A stretch of 45,422 bases of DNA from assembly GCA_016213435.1 (NCBI GenBank), contig JACRAL010000074.1, positions 1-45,422 of the forward strand, read 5' to 3'. Below, in pieces: positions 25,901-31,975 of the stretch. The DNA is from Bacteroidota bacterium. Its GTDB lineage: Bacteria > Bacteroidota > Bacteroidia > Palsa-948. The position numbers and the translations under genes were made by a program. Every line of letters begins with the position of its first letter. Position 1 is the stretch's first letter. The notes beneath the pieces are model-generated. The model did no database searches. It had not been told where the DNA came from and saw only the letters and a list, made by a program, of their open reading frames with translations.

Positions 25901-26594
25901 AACTTTATTTCAGGATTTCTGGGAATATGATCAGGCAAGCGACACATGGACACAAAAAGCAAATTTCCCTGCTGTGGGAAGGCAGTGGGCTACCGCCTTT
26001 TCTATCGGCACCAAAGGATATATGGGAACAGGCGGGACTTATCCAAACGGACCGTTTTATTCTGACTTCTGGGCTTGGGATCAGGCAACGGATGTATGGA
26101 TTCAGAAAACAGACTTTGGAGGAACTGCAAGAAGTTTAGCTTCCGGTTTTTCTATTGGTACGAAAGGATATTTAGGAACAGGATACGATGGTTCCTCACA
26201 AAATGATTTTTGGGAATTTTCTCCTGATGCTACCCCTTGTGCGCCCGCTCCCATGTTAAGGGTTATGCAAAACAGGCAGCAGCCAACTACAACAAACAAT
26301 GCAACTGCAATAAACAATACAATTGCAATCAACAATGGATCTGATATGATTTCTGTTTATCCAAATCCAAACAATGGAGATATGACAATTAATTATTTCA
26401 TCTCTCAAAACGAAAAATCAGAATTTGCCATTTATGATTTATCTGGAAGAAAACTCAAGAGTTACCTGTTAACAGGAGAAAACAGCCAGTTGAATATCTC
26501 AGCAAAGGACTTGCAGGAAGGAGTTTATTTTTACAATGTGATTTCTAATGGCACAACAATAAAACAAGATAAAATTGTGGTGATAAAACAATAA
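19947..26594 (+). CDS. Giant multidomain T9SS cargo: metallopeptidase-like, beta-helix, PKD, Kelch and sorting domain
   Basis: The 2215-residue product has, in order: a transthyretin-like domain (~28-100); a zinc-peptidase pattern with HEFGH at 230-234 and EGWADG at 270-275; a long parallel-repeat region (~540-900); about 30 hexapeptide repeats of the left-handed beta-helix type (~1195-1385, e.g. VVIGNN, TRIGDG, VIIGNN); three PKD domains (~1455-1520, ~1657-1722 and ~1725-1795, with WNFGD and WDFGDG); six Kelch repeats (~1800-2090, DFWEYD...TWTQKA); and a type A T9SS domain from ~2132 (SVYPNPNNGD). It should be exported and anchored on the cell surface, yet no signal peptide is present: the frame is closed by TAA at 19929-19931, just upstream of the first ATG. 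Confidence 0.88.
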   Translation: MNVLLQSNSSSYRLLKGDGCRFSKHFYGTISCNVKSFFRNDKTFYNDLLALKGVKVEVWERNKVWVSVKLAEGTTDANGNFSAYIDICRAFEGSNVELFLKIKAQNTTYDIKGKSTRFFGSVEYEQTGIGLWAYNGGNGSNVNFGGLTASLESIKATHLAVLAWDFANAKSGSTLATGLLLRTDQDFEGAFTLPNTSCGISFPLLTIILLNKPTIYLPSGYLWTENILYHEFGHFVMWNLQNKCWIDPLSGSFADHGYDKEANTRIAWTEGWADGFMAICDAFYVAKDGEYAIDESHHNLETRNNNTNYPNINNGMLSEFYIACAIFDLWDGADKYTGTPPNYKDIGNWDAGRQDNASLSFQTICQAIRNGDPNGSNGKIESVQGFMEQLFKISNCSNDYQKIKDCFIQNRVVKDIANYLTTGPSTDIIAREQVIPFSGPTLDLGFISFALWAYDFNQKSDVSVLNSPADNYNHAGLTVNENGKLSDNLSVQNGASLYFNKNLPVGFIVDNSPNRPAHNSTFFVDLCGNMTLEAGNNGSISIGDPSINAFAQVRVKTGSTVKLHAGSNLIINNGSTLIIEPGAKIIYEYGAQIQLVGSNSVLEINGTVQIGNGATFAFSGNGFIRWVPITTPNIIAGINSGIYFSSFPVRRKVLEINAPLTAPPNITSFMISTGTVEFGINGSLQLDCPYNFNNADFLGGNIQVGNTASSMINLCNFDGTSIYAEMLPGTLYSGDYYFRMSNSKMKNTLWEALFIREGGMQLANVDFDNVQTAISMVAPNKVSTYNGGNINYGDYGIGSDYGIYTYVAPSGFELMLKKVNINYASIGIHQEGGKLSLKCTKIENGYIGIDLWENASLNMSRETTNGGYNWISNHLFSNIRLNNSDIDMNGGDNYLANGVVYKPASHLIISGTINRSCSLSNILYEKNNQWMNPVSASDPPASKYSIRSSDYPSCSFTIQDGQPGIPAACGTYDILPPPPSPFPSKYPIPLSSCPSCNTINTTSFNNVPYNQAVTTAMSRMELQDTVNGNDSTAIDLFNQILLTRIDSSNPSILYLADIAFSKMNVALNNGFATGRFTAAQNASTLNSSVQKVLQVHNRLSSTSTPVNYNQQFYLGLSKAQMYRTAARRGLALQQVDSLNNCFIGQRELAQIRKWKSLITAEQSILSGAVPLNKFDSLFPVTKPILNITHIDSTATISSQAQLGMGIQIGAGTIIAQNVVIGNNVTIGSGSSILQGTRIGDGTIIGNQTIINQSSVIGQSVIIGNNVSIKQNAIIGDKTQISNNVSLDQNVKIGGLVFIEANTSIKQNVQIADGSYLAGRIVLNQNVSLGSNVILRDSVTFQQGVQIGNNAVVGSRVIINQSAKVGANAVIANGLTIGQNAKVCDAMSATSNLSANGSLGSCTAPSAPSLVGQVQYNCAFALYRAKISGNFFNGFTAQSTDTSKKDFFTNASIGFTPDNLATQYLWNFGDCSTSTSENPTHTYTKPGIYIITLTQTIKCIPNIVSIGAIIVLPQPSSTFQSYPLSCSSPSTILFDINNILPPLNAPSCYSTSGCVSYNTLDSSRFRIKYTFDFNSEFPSFSETYTIKQIATNADSILKRTYAQIGQHTVILTAQLQLKDLRTNLWNNTNSISTSTNTFTTEPLTGTMDFNPMACINQSVSFTGTAATGTPPYTFSWDFGSGNTSIVQNPSATYTASGTFTVTLTVADSRGCQDTAQQIINVNPLPNAKFGFDVCNTSVSFHDSSSDALSYNWDFGDGNTSDVESPTHDYASFGAYSVCLTATNQCGNNTVCQHVVILPQNQWTRKANFGGTARFGVTSFAIGTKGYMGTGWDGTTLSHDFWEYDPQTDTWTQKATFPGIARFVAVGFSFSVGTKGYIGTGWNGSGATDQSDFWEYDQTTNVWTQKASFGGGQRNGAVSFSIGNKGYIGTGWNIVTPPVYYHKDFWEYDPLADTWTRKADFGGPGRQTATGFSIGTKGYIGLGANASTLFQDFWEYDQASDTWTQKANFPAVGRQWATAFSIGTKGYMGTGGTYPNGPFYSDFWAWDQATDVWIQKTDFGGTARSLASGFSIGTKGYLGTGYDGSSQNDFWEFSPDATPCAPAPMLRVMQNRQQPTTTNNATAINNTIAINNGSDMISVYPNPNNGDMTINYFISQNEKSEFAIYDLSGRKLKSYLLTGENSQLNISAKDLQEGVYFYNVISNGTTIKQDKIVVIKQ

Positions 26595-26616
26595 TTCAAT
26601 TCTGTTCAAGTACTGC

Positions 26617-26656
26617 AAAGCCCTCTGTAATTAAAAAACAGGGGGCTTTTCTTTTT
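26617..26656 (+). terminator. Rho-independent terminator
   Basis: The hairpin AAAGCCCTCTGT / ACAGGGGGCTTT is followed by a T-rich tract. It begins 22 bp after the stop codon of the giant gene, ending that transcription unit and separating it from the integrase region. Confidence 0.88.
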
Positions 26657-27228
26657 TGTTTTTTTATTAAAGTAGATCATATACGCCAAACATCAGACGC
26701 AGACTTGCTAAACAAATAGGTTCAATCTAATGTTTCATCGCTTATTGCAGATAATTTTAGGATTAAGTTTTTTTCGTACTTGCAGTGATGAATAAATTCG
26801 GTGATTTCTGTCTGAATGGTTTCCATAATTACTGGTTTTAAGGAATGGATTTTGAACTTTATCGCAATGCTAAAAAGAATAAACTACCTTAAGGATAAGA
26901 AGGGAAGCGGTCTTTCAGGATTTTATGTATCAGGTTAATACCCCTCCATCTATATAGGGAAACGGATTTCCTTGTGAACGGATACAAGCCATTGACAAAA
27001 ATCAGGACATTCGATATACTCAAATCATTACAAATTAATATCAGAACTGTTGTCCCGATTTATCGGGATCATCCTGAAGAAATTTTAGGATTGAGACGAA
27101 CAACAGTGGGTATCTCTGTTCAGCCATACTTTACTTTTTTCCCGCGCCATTGTATGCTGAACCTGCGCGTACTAGTATATGCGCGTAAAGGTCCCGCTGG
27201 ATTCGTCTCCAGCGGGTCTTTGCGTAAT
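26657..27228. other. Upstream region of the integrase gene, no gene seen
   Basis: About 570 bp without a supportable gene. It holds a perfect palindrome, TCCCGAT-TT-ATCGGGA, at 27053-27068; a direct repeat of TGCGCGTA at 27164-27171 and 27180-27187; and a strong hairpin, CCCGCTGG / CCAGCGGG, at 27193-27216 that ends 12 bp before the integrase start codon. The open frame from 26974 that runs into the integrase does not resemble the family before residue 86, so I treat it as non-coding leader. Confidence 0.6.
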
Positions 27229-28107
27229 ATGCATGAAAAAATAAGAGAGTATTTAGAATGGAAGGGGACTTATGCCCACAGGGCAAGCATCAATTATAAG
27301 ATTTGGCTTAATCGCTTTGTCGAGCAATGCGGAGACAAAGCCATCGAGGACTACAGCTCAACCGATGTGGTCAAATACCACCGTTGGTTGGAAGTGCATT
27401 ATGGATCGTATTGTATTCAGTATGCGATGATAATCATGAAAAACTTCTTTCAGTTCTATAAATTAAGAAATGTAAACTGTCTTTCACCGGAACTGATACG
27501 GCTGCCACGCATCCATCAGAAATCCCATCGGGCAATAACAGAAGGGGAGTACGGTAAAATCATCAAAGGAATTCCGACCAATGAATTTCTTCCGCTCAGA
27601 GATTCCATAATGATACGCCTGATGTGGGACACAGGCGTGCGCGTATCGGAACTCTGCGACATAGACATCTCGCAGATAAATGAAAATAAAACCAGTACTA
27701 TTATTTCAACAAAGAAAAATGGCAAGAAACGAATTATTGTTTGGTCTGAAGAAACACATAAACTCCTGATGAAATTTATGGGCATACGCATGGAACTGGA
27801 AAAACAAACCCATGCATCCGCATTATTCGTAGGATGGAAAGGCAACAAAGGATGGAGCGCACGACTTACCCCAAGAACCGTAGAGCGCAGACTTAAACAT
27901 TATGTGAACTTGGTGGGCATAAAGGAGAAAATCACCCCTCACAGCTTCCGGCACGGTTGGGCGCACCACAGGCGGGACCAAAACGCTCCATTGGCGTTTA
28001 TACAAAGGGGACTGGGTCACAATAGCCCTGTATCTACCTTCATCTACGAGCAGTATGACGATAAGGAGTTTGTCCAAAATGCCCGGGGTTATCTGAAAGC
28101 TGCCTAA
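27229..28107 (+). CDS. Tyrosine recombinase/integrase
   Basis: Taking ATG at 27229, the product is 292 residues, the usual length for phage-type integrases with an N-terminal SAM-like DNA-binding domain (~1-90, EYLEWKGTYAHRASINYKIWLNRFVEQCG). The catalytic residues are all visible: R138 in GVRVSELC, H238 and R241 in HSFRHGW, H264 in LGHNS and the nucleophile Y273 in FIYEQY. It should cut and rejoin DNA at specific sites for integration, excision or inversion. The in-frame ATG at 26974 gives an 85-residue extension without family resemblance. A hairpin just before the start may restrain its expression. Confidence 0.9.
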   Translation: MHEKIREYLEWKGTYAHRASINYKIWLNRFVEQCGDKAIEDYSSTDVVKYHRWLEVHYGSYCIQYAMIIMKNFFQFYKLRNVNCLSPELIRLPRIHQKSHRAITEGEYGKIIKGIPTNEFLPLRDSIMIRLMWDTGVRVSELCDIDISQINENKTSTIISTKKNGKKRIIVWSEETHKLLMKFMGIRMELEKQTHASALFVGWKGNKGWSARLTPRTVERRLKHYVNLVGIKEKITPHSFRHGWAHHRRDQNAPLAFIQRGLGHNSPVSTFIYEQYDDKEFVQNARGYLKAA

Positions 28108-28708
28108 TACCTGTCAAAGACAGTTCTTGCATTATTTCCGGTATATGCTAAACTGATTTCAGACAGATTGATCTTTAGCAACGCTTCCGGGACTTTTATA
28201 CTTGTAAATAAACTGTTTTATATATCGAGATTATATCTCGAACCAAACATATTGAATGTCGCAAAAGCATAGTTATACGACTACCCAAACACATATAATA
28301 AAGGGTAAAACGCGTATGACTCATCTTGTTCCATTTTAATATTGAATTTATAAAATAGATTTTTTACAATTCGTTTGCCCTATATAAAAGCCCCGTTAGC
28401 AACGGGGCTTTTTGCATTGTTCCTGACATTGCAAGTCGGGCATTGCTGACTGTGGAGTTGTTATCACGAATTGTAAGTAAACGGAAAAGATTGGCGTTGT
28501 CCTTATTCATGTTCTGCTCACGGCAGGGTAAATGAGAACAGCTCCGATGTACATCGGAGCGAGACGATCAATGCGAATCCATTACGAATGAAAAGATTGT
28601 TGTGTCTCTGAGTACTCAGAGGAAAGAGCAACTCCATAGACAGCTGTGATCCCGATAATATCGGGACAGCAAGGTCGAAGATTATAAACATAACATCTTT
28701 ACGACATC
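28108..28708. other. 601-bp gap with several palindromes, no gene seen
   Basis: No convincing open frame is present. An inverted repeat TTACAATTCG / CGAATTGTAA (28364-28373 and 28467-28476) flanks the terminator at 28386-28413. Further perfect or near-perfect palindromes are GCTCCGATGTACATCGGAGC near 28541-28560, CTCTGAGTACTCAGAG near 28606-28621, and TCCCGAT-AAT-ATCGGGA at 28650-28666. The density of short hairpins suggests a structured transcript leader or an attachment/transfer region of the element. Confidence 0.6.
28386..28413 (+). terminator. Rho-independent terminator
   Basis: AAAAGCCCCGTT-AGC-AACGGGGCTTTTT forms a strong stem with a three-base loop and a T run. It lies about 280 bp after the integrase stop codon and may end its transcript. 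Confidence 0.88.
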
Positions 28709-28903
28709 ATGCAATTATTAAACGTGTGTGCGAGAAAGATATACGATAAGAACGGAGAAAAGAAAATCAAGTGGTATAAAGTCGGGCTTATGAAAATTAC
28801 AGATACAGGAAAAAAATATCTGCAAATGTTCCATCAGCCACAGACGGAGTATTTCTTATTTGAACACGATGCTAATACACCGGAGGTCAAGATAGAGGAA
28901 TAG
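28709..28903 (+). CDS. Small protein of unknown function
   Basis: The 64-residue product is soluble and mixed in charge, beginning MQLLNVCARKIYDKNGEKKIKWYKVG and ending with an acidic tail (TPEVKIEE). The pattern of short strands (KWYKVGLMKITDTG, YFLFEH) suggests a small beta-rich fold. I do not recognise a family. It lies 24 bp before another small gene on the same strand within the putative integrative element. Confidence 0.55.
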   Translation: MQLLNVCARKIYDKNGEKKIKWYKVGLMKITDTGKKYLQMFHQPQTEYFLFEHDANTPEVKIEE

Positions 28904-28927
28904 CATTATCAGAATAATAAATCGTTC

Positions 28928-29272
28928 ATGCAAAACAAAAGACCATTCAGGGAAATTCCCTTTACGATTGAACAGCTTGTCTTTTTTCGGAAGGAAGTTA
29001 AAGATGCAGGAGATTTTGATGCGCTGATGGTGGAGAAAAAAGCATTGGAGTTAAGCGGGGTGACTTTGGTCGTCTCACTTTATACGGATATTGAAGATTA
29101 CAAAGAGAAGTATATAACAGGGATATATGAACCTTTGAGAAAACACTACGATACCCAAGCGCCCTATCTATTTTGGGGAGAGATGAATGAAATGTTATCC
29201 CAATTAAAAAGGGACAGAAAGCAAAAGTTTCATCTTATTATGAAAGCCAAAGAAAACATTGATGCAAAATGA
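28928..29272 (+). CDS. Small hypothetical protein
   Basis: The 114-residue product is predicted mostly helical (FTIEQLVFFRKEVKDAGDFDALMVEKKALELSG and a Lys/Arg-rich C-terminal helix, MLSQLKRDRKQKFHLIMKAKE). No motif that I recognise is present. It follows the 64-residue gene closely and is probably transcribed with it. It ends 124 bp before the 3' end of the first methyltransferase-like gene, which runs the other way. Confidence 0.6.
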   Translation: MQNKRPFREIPFTIEQLVFFRKEVKDAGDFDALMVEKKALELSGVTLVVSLYTDIEDYKEKYITGIYEPLRKHYDTQAPYLFWGEMNEMLSQLKRDRKQKFHLIMKAKENIDAK

Positions 29273-29349
29273 AGAAGGGTTTGAAAAATTATAGAGATAT
29301 TGATATAGGGAGATTCAATTCCAAATAAAAACACAAGAGATAGATATAA

Positions 29350-29381
29350 AAAAGCCGCTCATATAAATTTATGGCGGCTTT
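29350..29381 (-). terminator. Terminator of the first methyltransferase-like gene
   Basis: The stem AAAGCCGC / GCGGCTTT with an AT-rich inner arm ATAAATTTAT is followed on the minus strand by a T run. It lies immediately after the stop codon at 29397. Read on the plus strand it also has T residues and may act in both directions for the small genes at 28709-29272. Confidence 0.75.
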
Positions 29382-29396
29382 GTGTTTGAAGAGTAT

Positions 29397-30131
29397 TCAG
29401 AACAAAACAAGTTGTGGAACTTTTTGTTCTGTTGTTTTCTCTTCTGATTTTTTCGAGAAAGAGTTTCGCTGCATCTGCCAAAGCAAGGACTGTTCTTTCT
29501 TTTCGATCTTAAAAATTCCAAGCGGAAAGAATGAAATCCGGTACCCGAACCTGAAATCATCCGGTGCAAGCGCATCAGCGCAGGCCACCTCGCCTCCAAG
29601 ACCGTTCAGAAATAGATTTATTGCGGTCATCTTCACGCATACTGGATCAACATCAATTCCGTAGTAGCAATTCGGGTGTTTGCTTCTCTTCCCATAAGCT
29701 AAGAGCATCCTTCCGCTTCCGCAGGTCGGGTCGCATATTTTCATGGAGCGGGATTCTTCCTGTTCATCCAGTGTCATTTCAGCCATCATCGAGCAAACAT
29801 GAAAGGGTGTAAAGAACTGTCCGTTTCTGCCATTAGTAAGCTCCTGCTGAAAGAATTCACCGAGAAGATCATTGCCTCCTGAATCATCTTTTTTTTCTTC
29901 CATATATGAAACCATTTCTGCTAGCAGTTGAGGGAAGTATTCCAACTTGCCACTGGCTTTATACGGTTCAATGATCTGCATATATTCTTCTTCGTAATAC
30001 GAAAGTCCTGTATCAAACTTTCGGGTAAATGCACAGATGCACATGGTTAGAAAATCCTCAAACGCTTTGGCGTAATTACTGCCGTAAGCTGCTTTCTCGA
30101 ACAGGGTTTTAAAAGAACTAATTGTTTTCAT
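29397..30131 (-). CDS. N6-adenine methyltransferase-like protein without a catalytic NPPY/F motif (copy 1)
   Basis: The 244-residue product resembles the HsdM/N6_Mtase fold. A helical N-terminal half precedes GRNGQFFTPFHVCSMMAEM (~101-119) and the SAM-binding motif I, DPTCGSGRMLLA, at 134-145; YYGIDVDPVCVKMTAINLFLNG then corresponds to motif II. The protein ends about 60 residues later at GYRISFFPLGIFKIEKKEQS without the NPPY/F motif IV needed for methyl transfer. It should bind SAM but probably does not methylate adenine on its own. A paralogue with the same layout lies 124 bp upstream on the same strand. Confidence 0.78.
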   Translation of the reverse strand: MKTISSFKTLFEKAAYGSNYAKAFEDFLTMCICAFTRKFDTGLSYYEEEYMQIIEPYKASGKLEYFPQLLAEMVSYMEEKKDDSGGNDLLGEFFQQELTNGRNGQFFTPFHVCSMMAEMTLDEQEESRSMKICDPTCGSGRMLLAYGKRSKHPNCYYGIDVDPVCVKMTAINLFLNGLGGEVACADALAPDDFRFGYRISFFPLGIFKIEKKEQSLLWQMQRNSFSKKSEEKTTEQKVPQLVLF

Positions 30132-30201
30132 CAGAAAAATGTTTTAGTTAAACTGATTTTTGTCTAACGAAAGCGTAACTCCTTGCTTCTGAAAGTCAAT
30201 A
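30131..30201 (-). promoter_or_regulatory. Duplicated upstream block, copy 1
   Basis: This ~70-bp stretch, running from the start codon of copy 1 outward, is strongly similar to 31016-31084 upstream of copy 2. Both keep TCAGAAA, TTAAACTGATTTTT or CTAAACTGATTTTT, AAGCGTAACT, and AAAGTCAATA in the same order and nearly the same spacing. On the minus strand TATTGAC and TTACGCTTT are suggestive of promoter boxes, but they do not fit the TAnnTTTG consensus exactly. Confidence 0.6.
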
Positions 30202-30214
30202 GACTGCATGAAGT

Positions 30215-30249
30215 AAAAAAAGCCGCCCCGAATAAATATTGGGGCGGCT
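30215..30249 (-). terminator. Terminator of the second methyltransferase-like gene
   Basis: The stem AGCCGCCCC / GGGGCGGCT with the AT-rich loop region GAATAAATATT is followed on the minus strand by a run of seven T residues. It lies between the two paralogous genes, so each has its own terminator as well as its own upstream block. Confidence 0.88.
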
Positions 30250-30254
30250 GGATT

Positions 30255-30971
30255 TCAATAAAAGAACAAACGCTTTTTAGGTTGTTCCTTTAAAAAATCT
30301 CTCAGAAACAATATCTCTGATTCTTCCTTGTCTTCAAACTTGAAAATACCTTTAGGGTCATCGTGATCGGGATGGTGGTTGATCCTGTATCCTATGCTGA
30401 AGTTTTCAAGACCGGAATCCTGAGCGCAGACAACCTCTCCGTTTAAATTGTGCATGAACATATTTACTGCAGCAAGTTTTACCAGAAGGGGTGTGGTGTC
30501 TATTCCGTAATACGAGTATCCCTCCCTGCTGTTTTGCTCAAAAGCAAGAAGCATTCTTCCGGTTCCTACAGAAGTGTCCAATATGCAGAGAGCACCGTCT
30601 GCATCATTGCTGAATAGCTGTGTCATCTCAAGGCATAGCGGGAAAGGTGAGAGAATAGTCTTATTCGTTTCAGGAGTAATCGCTGTCATGTAGAACTCGC
30701 CTATCATATCCGGAAGTAAGATTCTATCCAGAACCAAGCGAAAGAAGATAGAAGGCAGCCTGATAAGATCATCATAGGTGCCTGACTGCTTGTATGCTTC
30801 GCTGATACGGGCAAAGTCGTTTTCATAGTACATCCCATCTGTATGCGGGTCTTTGGTAACATGGTACATACAGAGGGTAAGAAAATCATCAAATGTCCGG
30901 AACGCTTCTTTTCCTTTGGAGGCATTTTCAAATACGCTGACAAAGGAGCTTAAAGAATGGAGTGTTTTCAT
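30255..30971 (-). CDS. Degenerate N6-methyltransferase-like protein (copy 2)
   Basis: The 238-residue product is a paralogue of the downstream gene, with shared starts (MKT...SF...FE.A..G...), shared YYE motif and shared end (GYRI...GIFK.E.KE.S). The SAM motif has decayed to DTSVGTGRMLLA at 132-143, the FFTPF motif to ILSPF, and motif IV is missing as in copy 1. It is less likely than copy 1 to bind SAM. Conservation of the overall fold without the catalytic residues suggests a structural or regulatory role, perhaps as a partner of copy 1. Confidence 0.72.
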   Translation of the reverse strand: MKTLHSLSSFVSVFENASKGKEAFRTFDDFLTLCMYHVTKDPHTDGMYYENDFARISEAYKQSGTYDDLIRLPSIFFRLVLDRILLPDMIGEFYMTAITPETNKTILSPFPLCLEMTQLFSNDADGALCILDTSVGTGRMLLAFEQNSREGYSYYGIDTTPLLVKLAAVNMFMHNLNGEVVCAQDSGLENFSIGYRINHHPDHDDPKGIFKFEDKEESEILFLRDFLKEQPKKRLFFY

Positions 30972-31015
30972 AAGAGATGGTGTTATGAGTTTATGTTAAA
31001 GAGCTAATTGTTTCA

Positions 31016-31084
31016 TCAGAAATAGGTTTTAGCTAAACTGATTTTTCTGACAAAAGCGTAACTCGTGGCTTATAAAAGTCAATA
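31016..31084 (-). promoter_or_regulatory. Duplicated upstream block, copy 2
   Basis: The counterpart of 30131-30201, with the same ordered blocks (TCAGAAA, AAACTGATTTTT, AAAAGCGTAACT, AAAGTCAATA). It lies 44 bp farther from its gene than copy 1 does, because of an extra AT-rich stretch before the start codon. Duplication of gene plus control region is the simplest reading. Confidence 0.6.
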
Positions 31085-31089
31085 CACCT

Positions 31090-31330
31090 ATTCAAGCAAT
31101 CCCTTAGATGCCGGAAGGCTGTTAAAGCCGAACGCGAAAACGTGCAAGGAGGAATTGGAATAAATCAAAAGCAAGCGGAAAAGTCATTGAAGAAAAAACA
31201 GGAAAGTGTTTTCAGCGCGAAGCGCCTGAAATCTCTTTCAGAAAAGCTCGGCTTGCTTTTGGCTTTATGCCGAGAAAATCCTTGTGCGTTTTTGTGGTCG
31301 GCTTACCCTTTTCTAAGGGATTGCTTGAAT
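31090..31330. repeat. 241-bp inverted-repeat element with perfect 18-bp ends
   Basis: The left end ATTCAAGCAATCCCTTAG at 31090-31107 is exactly the reverse complement of 31313-31330. Inside, AAGCCGA...AAAACG..CAAGGA (from ~31125) is repeated inverted as TCCTTG..CGTTTTTG..TCGGCTT (to ~31304) with only a few mismatches, and AAAAGCAAGC / GCTTGCTTTT follow. The whole element can fold into one long hairpin centred near 31210-31220. No transposase lies inside; an open frame at 31142-31351 has no family resemblance. It looks like a MITE-type element or the coding template of a structured RNA. Confidence 0.82.
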
Positions 31331-31380
31331 GATTTTTGCAACAAAGGGTAGTTTAAATATTTTTTACTTTTACCTTCATC

Positions 31381-31695
31381 ATGGGGAAACACAATAGATA
31401 TAATATAGGAGATATAGTGGAGCATAAAGAAAATCCAATATTGGAATTTAGAATTATTAATGTACTTGCTACTGTCCCTGAAAAGAAAGGGGATTACTTC
31501 TATGTATGTAAGCAAATTAATGGAAAGAAGAAACATATTGGCATAGCATTTAACTATCAAGAAAGAGATTTGAATCTAATTAAGAAGGCAAGTATTAAGG
31601 TTATAAATAAACTTTTGAAAGAAGCAGTGGGCAAGCAAGAGTATGAGAGAGCCAGCCAGATTCAGGATGGAATTAATAAATTGAAAAGTCTGTAG
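31381..31695 (+). CDS. Small protein with a UVR-like C-terminal helix pair
   Basis: The 104-residue product has an N-terminal beta-rich half (NRYNIGDIVEHKENPILEFRIINVL, then YFYVCKQING) and a C-terminal LLKEAVGKQEYERASQIQDGINKL. The latter resembles the UVR motif found in UvrB, UvrC and McsA-like proteins, where it mediates protein contacts. The role here is unknown. The gene sits alone on the plus strand just after the inverted-repeat element and before a GC-rich repeat. Confidence 0.65.
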   Translation: MGKHNRYNIGDIVEHKENPILEFRIINVLATVPEKKGDYFYVCKQINGKKKHIGIAFNYQERDLNLIKKASIKVINKLLKEAVGKQEYERASQIQDGINKLKSL

Positions 31696-31700
31696 AAGAG

Positions 31701-31743
31701 CCCACTACCGCGCCCGCCACCGCGCCCCGTACCGCGCCCCGCA
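31701..31743. repeat. Short GC-rich direct repeat
   Basis: Four consecutive variants of ACCGCGCCC(CG) (ACTACCGCGCCC, GCCACCGCGCCCC, GTACCGCGCCCC, GCAC) lie just after the stop codon of the preceding gene. The GC content is far above that of the surroundings. No function is visible. Confidence 0.75.
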
Positions 31744-31781
31744 CTTTTTGACAACCCTTGAACTTGATCTTGCTAAAATAC

Positions 31782-31820
31782 AAAAGCACCTGTTTCTCCT
31801 ATGAAACAAGTGCTTTTTTT
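31782..31820. terminator. Bidirectional terminator next to tRNA-Phe
   Basis: The stem AAAGCAC-CTGTTTC / GAAACA-AGTGCTTT is bounded by T residues on the plus strand and by T-rich sequence on the minus strand. It lies seven bases downstream of the tRNA-Phe 3' end (minus strand), so it probably ends the tRNA transcript and could also stop transcripts coming from the left. Confidence 0.8.
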
Positions 31821-31826
31821 CTTCTG

Positions 31827-31899
<73 letters not shown>

Positions 31900-31975
31900 A
31901 TTTCTGAAAAACGAGGGCAAATGTAAATAAATTTCCTGCACTGTGGTCATGTGCGTTTATTCTTAGTTTTGCCCT

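Noticed and set aside
26974-27228. 85-residue N-terminal extension of the integrase
   Set aside because: It includes a TCCCGAT palindrome and the hairpin, and lacks similarity to integrases; the inner ATG at 27229 gives a normal-length protein.
27164-28107. Integron with attI upstream of the recombinase
   Set aside because: The recombinase lacks the extra integron-specific segment by length, and no attC-like sites or cassettes follow.
31142-31351. 69-codon frame inside the inverted-repeat element
   Set aside because: It spans the hairpin arms and the end repeat; composition follows from the repeat, and no family is recognised.
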